A DNA stretch of 64,000 nucleotides from Parapedobacter deserti. Lineage in GTDB: Bacteria; Bacteroidota; Bacteroidia; Sphingobacteriales; Sphingobacteriaceae. Made by a program: the position numbers and the translations under genes. Location of the stretch: NCBI RefSeq assembly GCF_042646065.1, contig NZ_JBHRTA010000038.1:1054001-1118000 (forward strand), read 5' to 3'. Below the pieces are notes generated by a model. The model was not told where the DNA came from. It ran no database searches and worked only from the letters and a program-made list of their open reading frames with translations. Position 1 is the first letter of the stretch, and each line of letters opens with the position of its first letter. Shown piece by piece: positions 24,961 through 34,582 of this stretch.

Positions 24961-26136
24961 ATGGAAACAGTTTATATCATTTCAGCGGTACGTACGCCCA
25001 TCGGGAGTTTCGGGGGTGGTTTATCGTCATTGTCGGCCACCCAGCTGGGTGGCTTGGCTATCGAAGCAGCCGTAAAACGGGCAGGAATCACAGCTGGTCA
25101 GGTGCAGGAGGTATACTTCGGCAATGTATTGTCGGCGGGCTTAGGGCAAGCACCGGCTACTCAGGCAGCCAAGCTTGGCGGATTGTCTGACATTCCAGCG
25201 ACAACGGTAAACAAGGTATGCGCCTCGGGAATGAAATCCATTATGCTTGCCGCGCAGAGCATTGCGCTCGGCCAGAACGATATGGTCGTGGCTGGCGGTA
25301 TGGAAAGCATGAGCAATGTGCCGTACTATTTGGATAAGGTAAGGACTGGATACCGGTTGGGGCATGGACAGGTCACCGACGGTTTGGTTAAAGACGGATT
25401 GTGGGATGTGTATAACGATTTCCACATGGGAGCGGCCGCTGAGCTATGCGCGTTGGAATGCGGTGTCAGCAGGGAGGACCAGGATGCTTATGCTGTTGAG
25501 TCATATAAAAGGGCGCAAGCGGCACAAGAGGCGGGTAGGTTCATGGATGAAGTCGTTCCGGTGGAAGTAACGGGCAGGAAAGGAGAGGTGACGACCGTCA
25601 TCGATGATGAGGAAATCCACGCCGTTAAATTTGATAAAATTCCGATGTTGAAACCGGTATTTAAGAAAGAGGGCACCGTAACGGCCGCCAACGCATCCAC
25701 ACTTAACGACGGAGCCGCCGCCGTAGTATTGGTAAGTGAAACTAAACTCCGGGAGCTTGCGCTGCGGCCGTTGGCCCGGATAAGGGGCTACGGCGATGCG
25801 CAACAGGTGCCAGAGTGGTTTACCACCGCGCCGTCAAAGGCTATTCCCCGGGCATTGCAGGCAGCAGGGGTAAGTGCCGATGAGGTCGATTTTTATGAAA
25901 TTAACGAAGCGTTTTCGGTGGTATCTATTGCCAACAACCGCGAACTCGGGCTATCGCCCGATCGGGTAAACGTCAACGGCGGGGCCGTATCGATGGGCCA
26001 TCCGCTCGGTGCTTCCGGAACCCGTATTGTGGTGACGCTCCTCTCGGTACTAGCGCAAAACCAAGGGCGTATCGGCGTGGCCGGCATTTGCAACGGCGGC
26101 GGCGGGGCGAGCGCGTTGGTGCTGGAAAAAACTTAG
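24961..26136 (+). CDS. Acetyl-CoA C-acetyltransferase (thiolase)
   Basis: A thiolase of about 392 residues that condenses two acetyl-CoA to acetoacetyl-CoA, or the reverse, in the cytoplasm. I choose ATG 24961 because METVYIISAVRTPIGSFGG aligns with the usual start (AtoB begins just before VIVSAVRTPIGSF); an ATG at 24946 is five codons earlier. The nucleophilic Cys is in NKVCASGMKS near residue 88, the catalytic His in GHPLGASGTR, and the second Cys in GICNGGGGASA. TACCTTAG at 24929 is a near-consensus -7 element. No beta-oxidation partners are adjacent. Confidence 0.95.
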   Translation: METVYIISAVRTPIGSFGGGLSSLSATQLGGLAIEAAVKRAGITAGQVQEVYFGNVLSAGLGQAPATQAAKLGGLSDIPATTVNKVCASGMKSIMLAAQSIALGQNDMVVAGGMESMSNVPYYLDKVRTGYRLGHGQVTDGLVKDGLWDVYNDFHMGAAAELCALECGVSREDQDAYAVESYKRAQAAQEAGRFMDEVVPVEVTGRKGEVTTVIDDEEIHAVKFDKIPMLKPVFKKEGTVTAANASTLNDGAAAVVLVSETKLRELALRPLARIRGYGDAQQVPEWFTTAPSKAIPRALQAAGVSADEVDFYEINEAFSVVSIANNRELGLSPDRVNVNGGAVSMGHPLGASGTRIVVTLLSVLAQNQGRIGVAGICNGGGGASALVLEKT

Positions 26137-26182
26137 ATTGCAAAGAGATCATCTGCTAGGTTGGTTACAGAGTAAACGATTG

Positions 26183-27079
26183 ATGAAAAAATTGTTGGTG
26201 TTGCTGATCGGACTGAGCGGCTGGGGCGGCGAGGTCAGGGCTCAGTCGTCCGATAGGCAAACTATTATAGCGTTGCAGGACAGCCTCGTGAAGTTAGGCG
26301 GCTTGATGTATAACGAACCGAGCGAACCTGAACGGTTGAAGGCTAATTTTACGTTCATCAAAACCTTCGTGTCTGCCCTGAAACAACCCCATTCCTACTC
26401 CTTCCCGTTCGACTCGCTCAACATGGTGTCCAAGCTATCAGCGCCGGACGACCGGTTCAGGATATTTTCCTGGCATATCCAGCTGAACGATGGTTCATAC
26501 CTTTACTATGGTACCATTCAGATGAATTCTCCTGACGGTACCCTCAGCATGCATGCCCTGCTTGATAAAACCTATGAAATCGAGTCTCCAGAAACAGCCA
26601 TTACCACGGCAAGCAATTGGTACGGTGCGCAGTACTACCGTATTATTCCGTTTAAAGGAGATTATCTTTTGTTGGGATGGAAGGGCCACACTCCCCATAT
26701 GACGCAAAAGGTCATCGAGGTGCTGCAGGTGAGCACGGCTGGGGTACGGATGGGTAAGACGGTATTCGACAGCGAAAATAGCCGGAGGAATGCCCGGATG
26801 ATTTACCGCTATAACCGGAATGCCAGTATGTATATGGAATACGACCCCGCGGAAAACCGTATCGTGCTGGATCACCTCGCTCCTTCGGACGAACGGTACA
26901 AAGGACATTATGAGGAATACGGACCGGATTTGACCTACGATGCCTGGGCACTTAAAAATGGCAGGTTGATTCACGCCACCGATATTCAACTGCTGAATCT
27001 GCCGGATCCGAACGACAACCTGTACAACGATCCCCACAAGCCATTGGACCACCCTAAAAGCGGTATTCCCATACAATAA
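26183..27079 (+). CDS. Secreted protein of unknown function
   Basis: The ATG at 26183 gives a clear signal peptide (MKKLLVLLIGLSGWGGEVRAQ); an in-frame ATG at 26138 would bury it. The mature part has about 277 residues, is soluble and rich in aromatic residues (GSYLYYGTIQM, NWYGAQYYRIIPF, YLLLGWKGHTPHM), and has no transmembrane segment, cysteine or catalytic motif that I recognise. Similar secreted proteins of unknown function occur in many Bacteroidota. It follows the thiolase on the same strand after 46 bases but has no evident link to it. Confidence 0.8.
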   Translation: MKKLLVLLIGLSGWGGEVRAQSSDRQTIIALQDSLVKLGGLMYNEPSEPERLKANFTFIKTFVSALKQPHSYSFPFDSLNMVSKLSAPDDRFRIFSWHIQLNDGSYLYYGTIQMNSPDGTLSMHALLDKTYEIESPETAITTASNWYGAQYYRIIPFKGDYLLLGWKGHTPHMTQKVIEVLQVSTAGVRMGKTVFDSENSRRNARMIYRYNRNASMYMEYDPAENRIVLDHLAPSDERYKGHYEEYGPDLTYDAWALKNGRLIHATDIQLLNLPDPNDNLYNDPHKPLDHPKSGIPIQ

Positions 27080-27208
27080 ATACCGATTTTGTAGATGAAT
27101 AATTTCGCGGACAGGCAGCTAAAATCCAAAAAAAGTTTGTTTTCTTTGCAGCTCGTGCTTGGTTTAGACCAATCCGTACACCTAATTGAGTATACCTAAT
27201 ATCACGTT

Positions 27209-28813
27209 ATGCAACAATTACAACAACAAGAAGAACAACTTAATGCGCATCTCATTAAGAATGGGGTAAGCACGAAAACGGTGTTTTCGCATCCTGTGGG
27301 ATTGTTTGTGCTGTTTTTTACCGAGATGTGGGAACGGTTTAGTTACTACGGCATGCGGGCCCTGCTCACCCTTTTCCTTGTGTCGCAATTGGCGGATGGT
27401 GGTTGGCAGTGGTCACGAGAAGACGCCATGAGGTTGTATGCCTGGTATACGGGATTGGTGTATCTCACGCCTTTGATCGGTGGATTTATCGCCGACCGGC
27501 TGACCGGTTATCGTAAGGCGGTCCTTCTCGGGGCATTGATCATGACACTTGGCCATGCCTCGATGGCATTGGAAACGGCAGGGCCAACGTTTTTTTATGT
27601 CGGATTAGGACTTATGATTTTAGGCAACGGCCTATTCAAACCGAATATCTCGTCTATCGTAGGGCAGCTGTATCCGGATAACAGCACAAAGAAAGATGCT
27701 GCCTATACTATTTTTTACATGGGCATCAACGCCGGTGCATTTCTTGGCATGTTGCTTTGCGGGTATATCGGAGAAAAAGTCGGCTGGCACTACGGCTTTG
27801 GGCTGGCGGGTATATTCATGTTTTTCGGGATGCTTCAGTTTTATTTCGCACAGCGAATCTTCGGTGTGCTGGGCGAGTCACCCCAGGATAAACGTAAACG
27901 GGAAAGCGACGCGGTGGCGGGAAATCATGCCGCAAGGGACGTTGAGGAACAACTGCCCCGTAACGTGGTGCGCGACCGGTTGATCGTGATCGTCGTGCTC
28001 TCCTTGTCAACTATTTTCTTTTGGATGGCTTTCGAACAGGCGGGAGGATCGATGAACATCTTCGCCAAAGACTATACCGAGCGCGTGCTGGAGGGCAACG
28101 CTGCCGTTACCTTTAAGTGGGTGGATGCAGCACTGACGATCTTTCCCTTGTTGATCGTTTCTTGGGTATTGTTCTCATTGGCTAAAAAGATTTTTTCCGA
28201 GTATCCGGTTTCCATTCTTTTCACGGCGCTGAGCTTCGTCGTGATCTGGGGGTTGGGTATCTGGAAGGTATATCGTGAGTTCTATGCATTGGAAACCGAA
28301 GTGGCCGCATCATGGTTCCAGATTCTTAATTCATTTTTTATCATTATACTCGCCTCCCCGTTTAGCAAAATGTGGGAGAAGGCATTTAACCCGACGGGTC
28401 CGATTAAGTTTGCGTTCGGCCTTATTCTGTTGGGAATCGGTTTTGCGGTCTTGGGCTACGGCAGCCGGGATATACCCCAGGGGGCGGCGACAGCCCAGGT
28501 CAGCATGATCTGGCTGATCTTGGCTTACTTTTTCCACACGTCTGGTGAATTATGTATCTCACCTGTCGGGCTTTCTTACGTAAGCAAGCTCTCACCGAAA
28601 AAGTTCGTTGGGCTGATTTTCGGATTCTGGTTCCTTTGCAGTGCAATTGCCAATTTCCTTGCGGGAATGAGCGGAAGCTTGATCGACCGCATCAGCGAGG
28701 CTTATTCCATCTCAACGTTTTTCTTGATTTTCGCTGTGTTACCGGGGGTTGCGGGGCTGATCCTTATAGTATTTTCTCCGCTATTGAAACGGATGATGCA
28801 TGGCATTAACTGA
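27209..28813 (+). CDS. POT family proton-coupled oligopeptide transporter
   Basis: A 534-residue membrane protein with about 14 hydrophobic segments, the usual size for bacterial POT/PTR2 transporters of the DtpT type. Helix 1 has FTEMWERFSYYGMRALL, containing the E-x-x-E-R-F-x-Y-Y-G proton-coupling motif. Further family motifs are GGFIADRLTGYRKAVLLG and GNGLFKPNISSIVGQLY; ELCISPVGLSYVSKLSPKKF comes near residue 450. It imports di- and tripeptides with protons. Single-gene unit closed by a hairpin. Confidence 0.95.
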   Translation: MQQLQQQEEQLNAHLIKNGVSTKTVFSHPVGLFVLFFTEMWERFSYYGMRALLTLFLVSQLADGGWQWSREDAMRLYAWYTGLVYLTPLIGGFIADRLTGYRKAVLLGALIMTLGHASMALETAGPTFFYVGLGLMILGNGLFKPNISSIVGQLYPDNSTKKDAAYTIFYMGINAGAFLGMLLCGYIGEKVGWHYGFGLAGIFMFFGMLQFYFAQRIFGVLGESPQDKRKRESDAVAGNHAARDVEEQLPRNVVRDRLIVIVVLSLSTIFFWMAFEQAGGSMNIFAKDYTERVLEGNAAVTFKWVDAALTIFPLLIVSWVLFSLAKKIFSEYPVSILFTALSFVVIWGLGIWKVYREFYALETEVAASWFQILNSFFIIILASPFSKMWEKAFNPTGPIKFAFGLILLGIGFAVLGYGSRDIPQGAATAQVSMIWLILAYFFHTSGELCISPVGLSYVSKLSPKKFVGLIFGFWFLCSAIANFLAGMSGSLIDRISEAYSISTFFLIFAVLPGVAGLILIVFSPLLKRMMHGIN

Positions 28814-28836
28814 TCCCTGAATAGGTAAATGCCAAA

Positions 28837-28870
28837 GCCGTTGCAGCGCCGGGTCGCTGCAACGGCATTT
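28837..28870 (+). terminator. Terminator after the peptide transporter
   Basis: GCCGTTGCAGCG and CGCTGCAACGGC form a perfect 12-bp stem with a 6-base loop, but only ATTT follows, so it may act as a pause or RNA-stabilising hairpin. Confidence 0.6.
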
Positions 28871-28925
28871 CGGTGTTCAGCCTTTTCGTGATAATCCTTA
28901 CCTTTACCCGTCAAATTAGTCAATA

Positions 28926-29657
28926 GTGTCAGATAGCATCGTCATCATTCCTACGTACAACGAACGGGAGAATATAGAGAAGGTGGTCCGTAACGTGTTG
29001 TCGCTTCCTGAGGAGTTCCATATCTTGGTGGTAGACGACAGTTCGCCGGATGGAACCGGGGCGATCGTAAAGCGTTTGCAGACCGAGTACTCCGACCGGC
29101 TGTTTTTGGAGGAACGGAAAGACAAATCGGGCTTAGGAACCGCTTATATCCATGGGTTTCGATGGTGCATCGCGAGGGCATATGATTATATCTTTGAAAT
29201 GGACGCTGATTTTTCCCACAATCCGGACGACCTGCCCCGGCTGCGCGAAGCATGCGTGTCGGGCGCGGATATGGCTATCGGTTCGCGATATATCAAGGGC
29301 GTCAATGTGGTGAATTGGCCGATGAGCCGGGTGCTGATGTCTTATTTCGCGTCATGGTACGTGCGGCTGATTACCGGCATAACCGTGCGGGATGCCACTG
29401 CCGGTTTCGTCTGTTACCGGCGTGAGGTACTGAAAACTATCCCGCTTGATAGGATCAGGTTTGTCGGCTATGCGTTTCAGATTGAAATGAAATTCACGGC
29501 AATCAAATATCGCTTCCGCGTGGTGGAAATACCCATTATCTTTACAGACCGTACCGAGGGAGTTTCCAAGATGAGTACCCGCATTTTTCGCGAAGCGTTT
29601 TTCGGGGTGATACAGATGAAAGTGAATAGTTGGTTTAGAACGTATAATCGCGAGTAG
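28926..29657 (+). CDS. Polyprenol monophosphomannose synthase-like GT2
   Basis: A 243-residue GT2 enzyme close to dolichyl-phosphate mannose synthase of the short, soluble type. It has VIIPTYNERENIEKVVRNVL, VVDDSSPDGTGAIV and EMDADFSHNPDDLP (the DxD metal site), then GSRYIKG and DATAGFVCYRREVL. It would move mannose (or another hexose) from a nucleotide sugar to a polyprenyl phosphate for use on the periplasmic side, for example protein O-mannosylation. The start is GTG. It stands just upstream of ruvB without overlap. Confidence 0.92.
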   Translation: MSDSIVIIPTYNERENIEKVVRNVLSLPEEFHILVVDDSSPDGTGAIVKRLQTEYSDRLFLEERKDKSGLGTAYIHGFRWCIARAYDYIFEMDADFSHNPDDLPRLREACVSGADMAIGSRYIKGVNVVNWPMSRVLMSYFASWYVRLITGITVRDATAGFVCYRREVLKTIPLDRIRFVGYAFQIEMKFTAIKYRFRVVEIPIIFTDRTEGVSKMSTRIFREAFFGVIQMKVNSWFRTYNRE

Positions 29658-29712
29658 TGAACGGTATCCGTTGGCCGAAAGCTGATAGCTGATTGTCGAA
29701 AAAGCAGAGAAA

Positions 29713-30735
29713 ATGAACGAACATTTGGATCCGAATGCCGAAAGGCTGTCAAATGCCGAGCGTGAGCTGGAAAAAGTGCTCCGTCCACAGGTATTTGAGG
29801 ATTTCACGGGCCAGCACAAAGTGTTAGCTAACTTGAAGGTATTTGTGCAGGCCGCCAAGTTGCGGGGAGAGGCGTTGGACCATGTGTTGCTGCATGGCCC
29901 GCCGGGGTTGGGCAAGACTACGCTTTCGCATATCATAGCCAATGAGATGGGGTCCGGCATCAAAATCACCTCTGGTCCGGTGCTGGATAAACCGGGTGAC
30001 CTCGCGGGGCTGCTGACCAACCTCGATGAAGGGGATGTGCTCTTCATTGACGAGATACACCGGCTGAGCCCGTTGGTCGAGGAGTACCTGTACTCTGCCA
30101 TGGAAGATTTCCGGATAGACATTATGCTGGAAACCGGGCCCAACGCGCGTTCAGTTCAGATCACCCTCAGCCCATTTACGCTGGTCGGCGCCACTACGCG
30201 TTCCGGTCTGCTGACCGCCCCGCTGAGGGCGAGGTTCGGGATTAACGCCCGGTTGGAATACTACGATGCCAAGTTGCTTACGACGATCGTCCTCCGCTCG
30301 GCCAGTATCTTACGGACACCAATCAGCGAGGAAGGGGCTTATGAAATAGCCCGCCGGAGCCGGGGAACCCCCCGCATCGCGAATGCGCTGCTGCGACGTA
30401 CACGGGATTTTGCCCAGATCAAAGGCGACGGAAAGATTGATACCGCCATTGCCGAGTATGCCCTGAACGCCCTGAATGTCGATGGTCATGGACTGGATGA
30501 AATGGACAACCGAATATTGCTCACCATCATCGACAAATTTAAAGGTGGGCCTGTGGGACTCAAAACGATTGCAACCGCAGTGGGCGAAGACGAGGGCACC
30601 ATCGAGGAAGTTTACGAGCCTTTCCTGATCCAGGAGGGATTCCTTATGCGTACCTCGAGGGGTCGTGAATGCACGGAATTGGCATACCGCCATTTGGGAA
30701 AAACGGGATATCCGAAAGGGAATACACTTTTTTGA
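29713..30735 (+). CDS. ruvB: Holliday junction branch migration ATPase RuvB
   Basis: A complete 340-residue RuvB. Residues 1-180 are the AAA+ large domain, with RPQVFEDFTGQHKVLANL, Walker A GPPGLGKTTLS, Walker B LFIDEIHRLSP and sensor 1 GATTRSGLLTAPLRARFG. Then come the small domain (RSRGTPRIANALLRRTRDFA) and the C-terminal winged helix (GGPVGLKTIATAVGEDEGTIEEVYEPFLIQ without gaps). With RuvA and RuvC it drives branch migration during recombination repair. ruvA and ruvC are not next to it here. Confidence 0.97.
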   Translation: MNEHLDPNAERLSNAERELEKVLRPQVFEDFTGQHKVLANLKVFVQAAKLRGEALDHVLLHGPPGLGKTTLSHIIANEMGSGIKITSGPVLDKPGDLAGLLTNLDEGDVLFIDEIHRLSPLVEEYLYSAMEDFRIDIMLETGPNARSVQITLSPFTLVGATTRSGLLTAPLRARFGINARLEYYDAKLLTTIVLRSASILRTPISEEGAYEIARRSRGTPRIANALLRRTRDFAQIKGDGKIDTAIAEYALNALNVDGHGLDEMDNRILLTIIDKFKGGPVGLKTIATAVGEDEGTIEEVYEPFLIQEGFLMRTSRGRECTELAYRHLGKTGYPKGNTLF

Positions 30736-30809
30736 ACACGACCATCTATAATGGTATACGAATTGATAACTGGATTACTTTGATCACGCATCGTTACTTT
30801 ACCTCGGTT

Positions 30810-31538
30810 ATGAAAATATGCTACATCGTTGCCTTATGCTGCATCGCATTATGGCCTTATTCTATTTATGCACAGCATGAAAGTGAGTCTCCCATCCCAT
30901 ACTTCCGCTATTCGGCAACCGCAGGGCTTGGGGCTACCCAGCTGCACGGCGATCTGGATAGACGGATTATCGGTCCTGCAGTATACCTCAAGGGCAACTA
31001 CTTCCTCACCCATGGGATAAGCATTGGCCTGGAGTTGCAGGAAGGCCTGTTGCTGGGTAAAGATGAGCAGGAAATCGATGGTATATTGCGACAGACGGTT
31101 AATTTATACCATGCCGCGGTGTTGGGTGTCACTTTTCAACCGATCAAATATTTACAGGACGACCATTTGCGCCGCATCGAATATCGCCAATCGTTTGGCA
31201 GGCGGACACTAAACAGTGTTTATGTGGGTGCTGGTGCCGGCGTGTTGTATAGCATGCAGTGGGAGAGAAGTAGCAAAACTGTTCAGCGCACATCACCTGC
31301 GCATGAGGGAAGAGATCATGGACTAAGTTATATTCTGAGTACCAACTTCGGATTTGAAATACCGTTGCATAGCCTCAAACCTAATCTTCTTGATTCGTAT
31401 ATCTGGAGCCTGGTTGTCAACGGACAACTCAACTTTTCATTGGATGATGACTTAGACGGATACAGCGGTACTTATCCCGGCAATGAGAATCGCGATAGCT
31501 ATGGGTTGTTTTCCGTAGGGGTTAACCTGCGTTTCTGA
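30810..31538 (+). CDS. Probable outer-membrane beta-barrel protein, unknown function
   Basis: The frame is open from 30669, inside ruvB, but the ATG at 30810 gives a signal peptide (MKICYIVALCCIALWPYSIYAQ) and a mature part of about 220 residues. Alternating polar and apolar strands such as SATAGLGATQLHGDL, AVYLKGNYFLTHGISIGLEL and DSYGLFSVGVNLRF, with a C-terminal Phe, point to a small outer-membrane barrel. No named family is recognised. Its stop lies inside the end of the convergent HEAT-like gene (17-base overlap). Confidence 0.72.
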   Translation: MKICYIVALCCIALWPYSIYAQHESESPIPYFRYSATAGLGATQLHGDLDRRIIGPAVYLKGNYFLTHGISIGLELQEGLLLGKDEQEIDGILRQTVNLYHAAVLGVTFQPIKYLQDDHLRRIEYRQSFGRRTLNSVYVGAGAGVLYSMQWERSSKTVQRTSPAHEGRDHGLSYILSTNFGFEIPLHSLKPNLLDSYIWSLVVNGQLNFSLDDDLDGYSGTYPGNENRDSYGLFSVGVNLRF

Positions 31539-32094
31539 TTTTGTGCAGTTTAGCGAGTGCTTTCTTTCCGCGGCTTTGCACGGCGGCCGATCCATCCCGC
31601 ATGAGAAATTCAATCTGTCGTTGTAATTCCTCCGCTATCCAGGTGGTTTCGCTGCATATATTGAGCAGTACGTCCATGCAGTTGACCTGTACGGCCACCG
31701 GCGTGCGTGGGTCGATGAGCCAGCTGAAAACTGTTTCAATCACCAGTTCGCTGTCGACGCCAGCATACGCATCCTTATATATGGATGGGGCCTTCGTGGA
31801 TGAAATTAGCATCAGAATCTTCGTGAAATGACGCTGGCAGCTTAGGTTGCGCTGTTTTGGCAACCGTTCGATGAACCTGCTGAGTATCGGAATGAAACGG
31901 GTTGGATGGTGTGTCGCGATGTGTTCCAGTACCCGGGCCGCCCTGAAAGCAACCGAAGGGTTTCCGTTATTATAAGAGACATCGTGCCATACTTCAGCCG
32001 GAAATCCCTTGTCTTCTGCTAATGCCGCGATGTATGATGACGTCATTTTGGCCGACTTGGGATCTAGTCGGCTGACGAGTGTTTGTTTATCCAT
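31522..32094 (-). CDS. HEAT-repeat-like protein, unknown function
   Basis: I start at ATG 32094 (MDKQTLVSRL) rather than the TTG at 32112. The product, about 190 residues, is made of repeated helix pairs (VAFRAARVLEHIATHHPTRF, RHFTKILMLISS, AVQVNCMDVLLNICSE, AAVQSRGKKALAKL), which resemble HEAT/ARM repeats. It is soluble and without signal peptide, so a cytoplasmic scaffold role is plausible. No enzymatic motif is seen. It converges on the barrel-protein gene with a 17-base overlap. Confidence 0.65.
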   Translation of the reverse strand: MDKQTLVSRLDPKSAKMTSSYIAALAEDKGFPAEVWHDVSYNNGNPSVAFRAARVLEHIATHHPTRFIPILSRFIERLPKQRNLSCQRHFTKILMLISSTKAPSIYKDAYAGVDSELVIETVFSWLIDPRTPVAVQVNCMDVLLNICSETTWIAEELQRQIEFLMRDGSAAVQSRGKKALAKLHKIRNAG

Positions 32095-32236
32095 AACAGT
32101 GCATCGCCACAATGATAGTAAAAAGTCAGCATCTTGGAAATAGTCTGAGCAATGCGATCGGCTGGCAAAACATCTGGGCGCTAACCGTTGTTTACCGGTG
32201 GAGAATATTTCTGTATCACAAAAATTATTGTTAGTT

Positions 32237-33133
32237 ATGCTAATAAGGTCTCGTGGGATACCATTTCGCTACATGTTTAAAAAAGTGAGGCTTGAAGTCG
32301 GTGTGGTGTTTGCTATTGGATTATCATTCAACGCGTTAACTTATTTTGTGTCTGGTCGTTTGCCGGAAATGCCCTTGGGCGTTCCGGCGTTTTTGGGTAC
32401 CGCAATTTCCATACTACTCTCGTTTAAAATGAGTCAATCTTACGAGCGGTGGTGGGAAGCAAGGAAGATATGGGGATCTATTGTTAACGATTCGCGGACG
32501 TTAGTGGTGCAGTTGCAGAGCTACCTGAGTACTGAATACCGGGAAGTCATTGCTGAAATAGGGCACCGACAGATAGCATGGTGCTACGCTTTGGGGGATT
32601 CGTTGCGCGGCCTAAATCCCTTGACCCGGGACACGGGGTGTCTGCGAGTGGAAGATATTTCCAAGCTTTCAAAACATCAGAACAAGCCGTTGGCACTGGT
32701 GCAGCAACAGGCCTTGTCCATCAAAAGCTTGGCCGAACAGGGGGCGCTGGATGTTTTCTGCCGTGTACAGTTGGATAAGACGCTCGTTCGACTTGTAGAC
32801 TCCATGGGACGCGCAGAGCGCATTAATACTACCGTATTCCCGGTTACCTACCGGTTGTTTCTGCATGCTGCAATTTACCTCTTTCTCATTACGCTATCCA
32901 TCGCTATACAAGATGTGCATGCCATATTTGAAATTCCTTTGCTGGTCTTGATCGCAGCACTGTTCTTTTTGGTAGATAAGACCGCTTACAATTTGCAAGA
33001 CCCTTTCCGTAACCGTCCAAGCGATATTCCAGTTACGGCGATAGCACGTACGATCGAAATCAATATCCGGCAGCTGCTTGGTGAGGAGAGCTGGCCTGAG
33101 CCGGCGAAACCGAAAACGTTTTTTATACTATAA
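32237..33133 (+). CDS. Bestrophin family ion channel (UPF0187-like)
   Basis: A membrane protein of about 298 residues. I favour ATG 32237 (MLIRSRGIPFRYMFKKVRLE) over the GTG at 32198. The features are FLGTAISILLSFKMSQSYERWWEARKIWGSIVNDSR, given here as two parts: the pore helix up to MSQSY and the cytosolic ERWWEARKIWG, which are highly characteristic of bacterial bestrophins. Two C-terminal membrane helices and a proline-containing tail (ALFFLVDKTAYNLQDPF) follow. Homologs form pentameric anion or cation channels in the inner membrane. It is a single gene closed by a strong shared terminator. Confidence 0.9.
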   Translation: MLIRSRGIPFRYMFKKVRLEVGVVFAIGLSFNALTYFVSGRLPEMPLGVPAFLGTAISILLSFKMSQSYERWWEARKIWGSIVNDSRTLVVQLQSYLSTEYREVIAEIGHRQIAWCYALGDSLRGLNPLTRDTGCLRVEDISKLSKHQNKPLALVQQQALSIKSLAEQGALDVFCRVQLDKTLVRLVDSMGRAERINTTVFPVTYRLFLHAAIYLFLITLSIAIQDVHAIFEIPLLVLIAALFFLVDKTAYNLQDPFRNRPSDIPVTAIARTIEINIRQLLGEESWPEPAKPKTFFIL

Positions 33134-33141
33134 TTTGCTAA

Positions 33142-33170
33142 CCCCTTTCCGCCACAGCGGCGGAAAGGGG
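33142..33170. terminator. Bidirectional terminator between bestrophin and xylA
   Basis: CCCCTTTCCGCC and GGCGGAAAGGGG form a perfect 12-bp stem with a 5-base loop, flanked by A/T-rich DNA on both sides. It serves two convergent genes. Confidence 0.8.
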
Positions 33171-33180
33171 CATAATTTAT

Positions 33181-34512
33181 TTATATATACCGATTTACGA
33201 TGTTCTCGTAGCGCTCCTGCTTGCCGCTGATGGTTTTCGGTTCGCCAGACGCCGCCGCAATATCGCGGAGATCGGTAAGCGTCAGCTTACCATGCTCGAA
33301 GTCCTTGCCTTTTCCAGTATCAAATGAAGCATAGCGTGCCGCCCGCAGTTTGCGGTAGTCCGATTTTTGGAGGATGTTGTCGGCGGTAATGAGCGCACGG
33401 GCAAAGGTATCCGCTCCGCCGATGTGGGCGTGGAACAGGTCCTCCCTATCGGTTGAGTTGCGGCGAATTTTGGCGTCAAAATTGATCCCGCCACCGGCGA
33501 AACCGCCGGCTTCCAGAATGATGAGCATGCACTCGGTGAGTTCGTTGATGTTGTTCGGAAACTGGTCGGTGTCCCACCCGTTTTGATAATCGCCCCGGTT
33601 TGCGTCCATTGATCCAAGCAGGCCGGCATCAGCGGCTACCTGCAATTCATGCTGGAAGGTATGACCCGCCAGTGTTGCATGATTCACTTCGAGGTTAAGT
33701 TTAAAGTCGTCAAGCAAATCATACTGCCGTAGGAAGCTGATCACGGTAGCCGCATCGTAGTCATATTGGTGCTTGGTGGGTTCACACGGTTTAGGTTCAA
33801 TAAAGAACGTGCCTTTGAAGCCCTGGGCGCGGCCGTAGTCCCTTGCGGCGTGCAGCATACGGGCGAGGTGTTCCTGCTCACGTTTCATATCGGTGTTGAG
33901 CAGCGTCATGTAACCCTCGCGGCCACCCCAGAAAACATAATTTTCCCCACCGAGTGCGATGGTTGCATCCAGCGCCGCCTTGATCTGCGCACCTGCGTGG
34001 GCTACGACGGCAAAGTCGGGGTTGGTTGCTGCACCGTTCATGTAGCGCTTATGCGAGAATAGGTTGGCTGTGCCCCACAGCAGCTTTACACCGCTGGCCG
34101 CCTGTTTTCCGTTGGCATACTCTACCAATGTCTGGAGCCGCTTTTCGTTTTCTCCCACATCATCGCCGTAGTCCACCACGTCGACATCATGAAAGCAGTA
34201 ATACGGCATCCCGATTTTGGTAAAGAACTCGAATGCCGCATCCATTTTGTCTTTTGCGCGCTGGATGACATCGTTGCTTTCATCCCAGGGAAAAAATAAG
34301 GTCGGGCCGCCGAAGGGGTCGCTGCCATTGCCATTGAATGAATGCCAATAGGCGACGGCAAACCGCAGGTGTTCTTCCATGGTTTTGCCGGCGACAACCT
34401 TGCCTGCATCATACCAGCGGTATGCCAATGGGTTGTCTGATTCGGGGCCTTCGTACTGGATCTTTCCAATACCTTTAAAATATTCGCGTTCTCCGATAAG
34501 TACGTCTGACAT
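33181..34512 (-). CDS. xylA: Xylose isomerase
   Basis: A 443-residue class II xylose isomerase converting D-xylose to D-xylulose in the cytoplasm. Catalytic His108 and Asp111 are in YYCFHDVDVVD. The two-metal site is E239 (FFIEPKP), E275 and H278 (NLEVNHATLAGH), D303, D314 and D316 (GSMDANRGDYQNGWDTDQF) and D345 (GGINFDAKIRR). All ligands are present. It follows xylB by 70 bases on the same strand and would be expressed from the xylB promoter, where a LacI-type operator lies. Confidence 0.98.
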   Translation of the reverse strand: MSDVLIGEREYFKGIGKIQYEGPESDNPLAYRWYDAGKVVAGKTMEEHLRFAVAYWHSFNGNGSDPFGGPTLFFPWDESNDVIQRAKDKMDAAFEFFTKIGMPYYCFHDVDVVDYGDDVGENEKRLQTLVEYANGKQAASGVKLLWGTANLFSHKRYMNGAATNPDFAVVAHAGAQIKAALDATIALGGENYVFWGGREGYMTLLNTDMKREQEHLARMLHAARDYGRAQGFKGTFFIEPKPCEPTKHQYDYDAATVISFLRQYDLLDDFKLNLEVNHATLAGHTFQHELQVAADAGLLGSMDANRGDYQNGWDTDQFPNNINELTECMLIILEAGGFAGGGINFDAKIRRNSTDREDLFHAHIGGADTFARALITADNILQKSDYRKLRAARYASFDTGKGKDFEHGKLTLTDLRDIAAASGEPKTISGKQERYENIVNRYI

Positions 34513-34582
34513 GTTGTTTTATGTTAGTTGTGGATATTTGTTGCCTTTATTAAGGTGTAGCGATAATCCCAGTGCGTCTTCA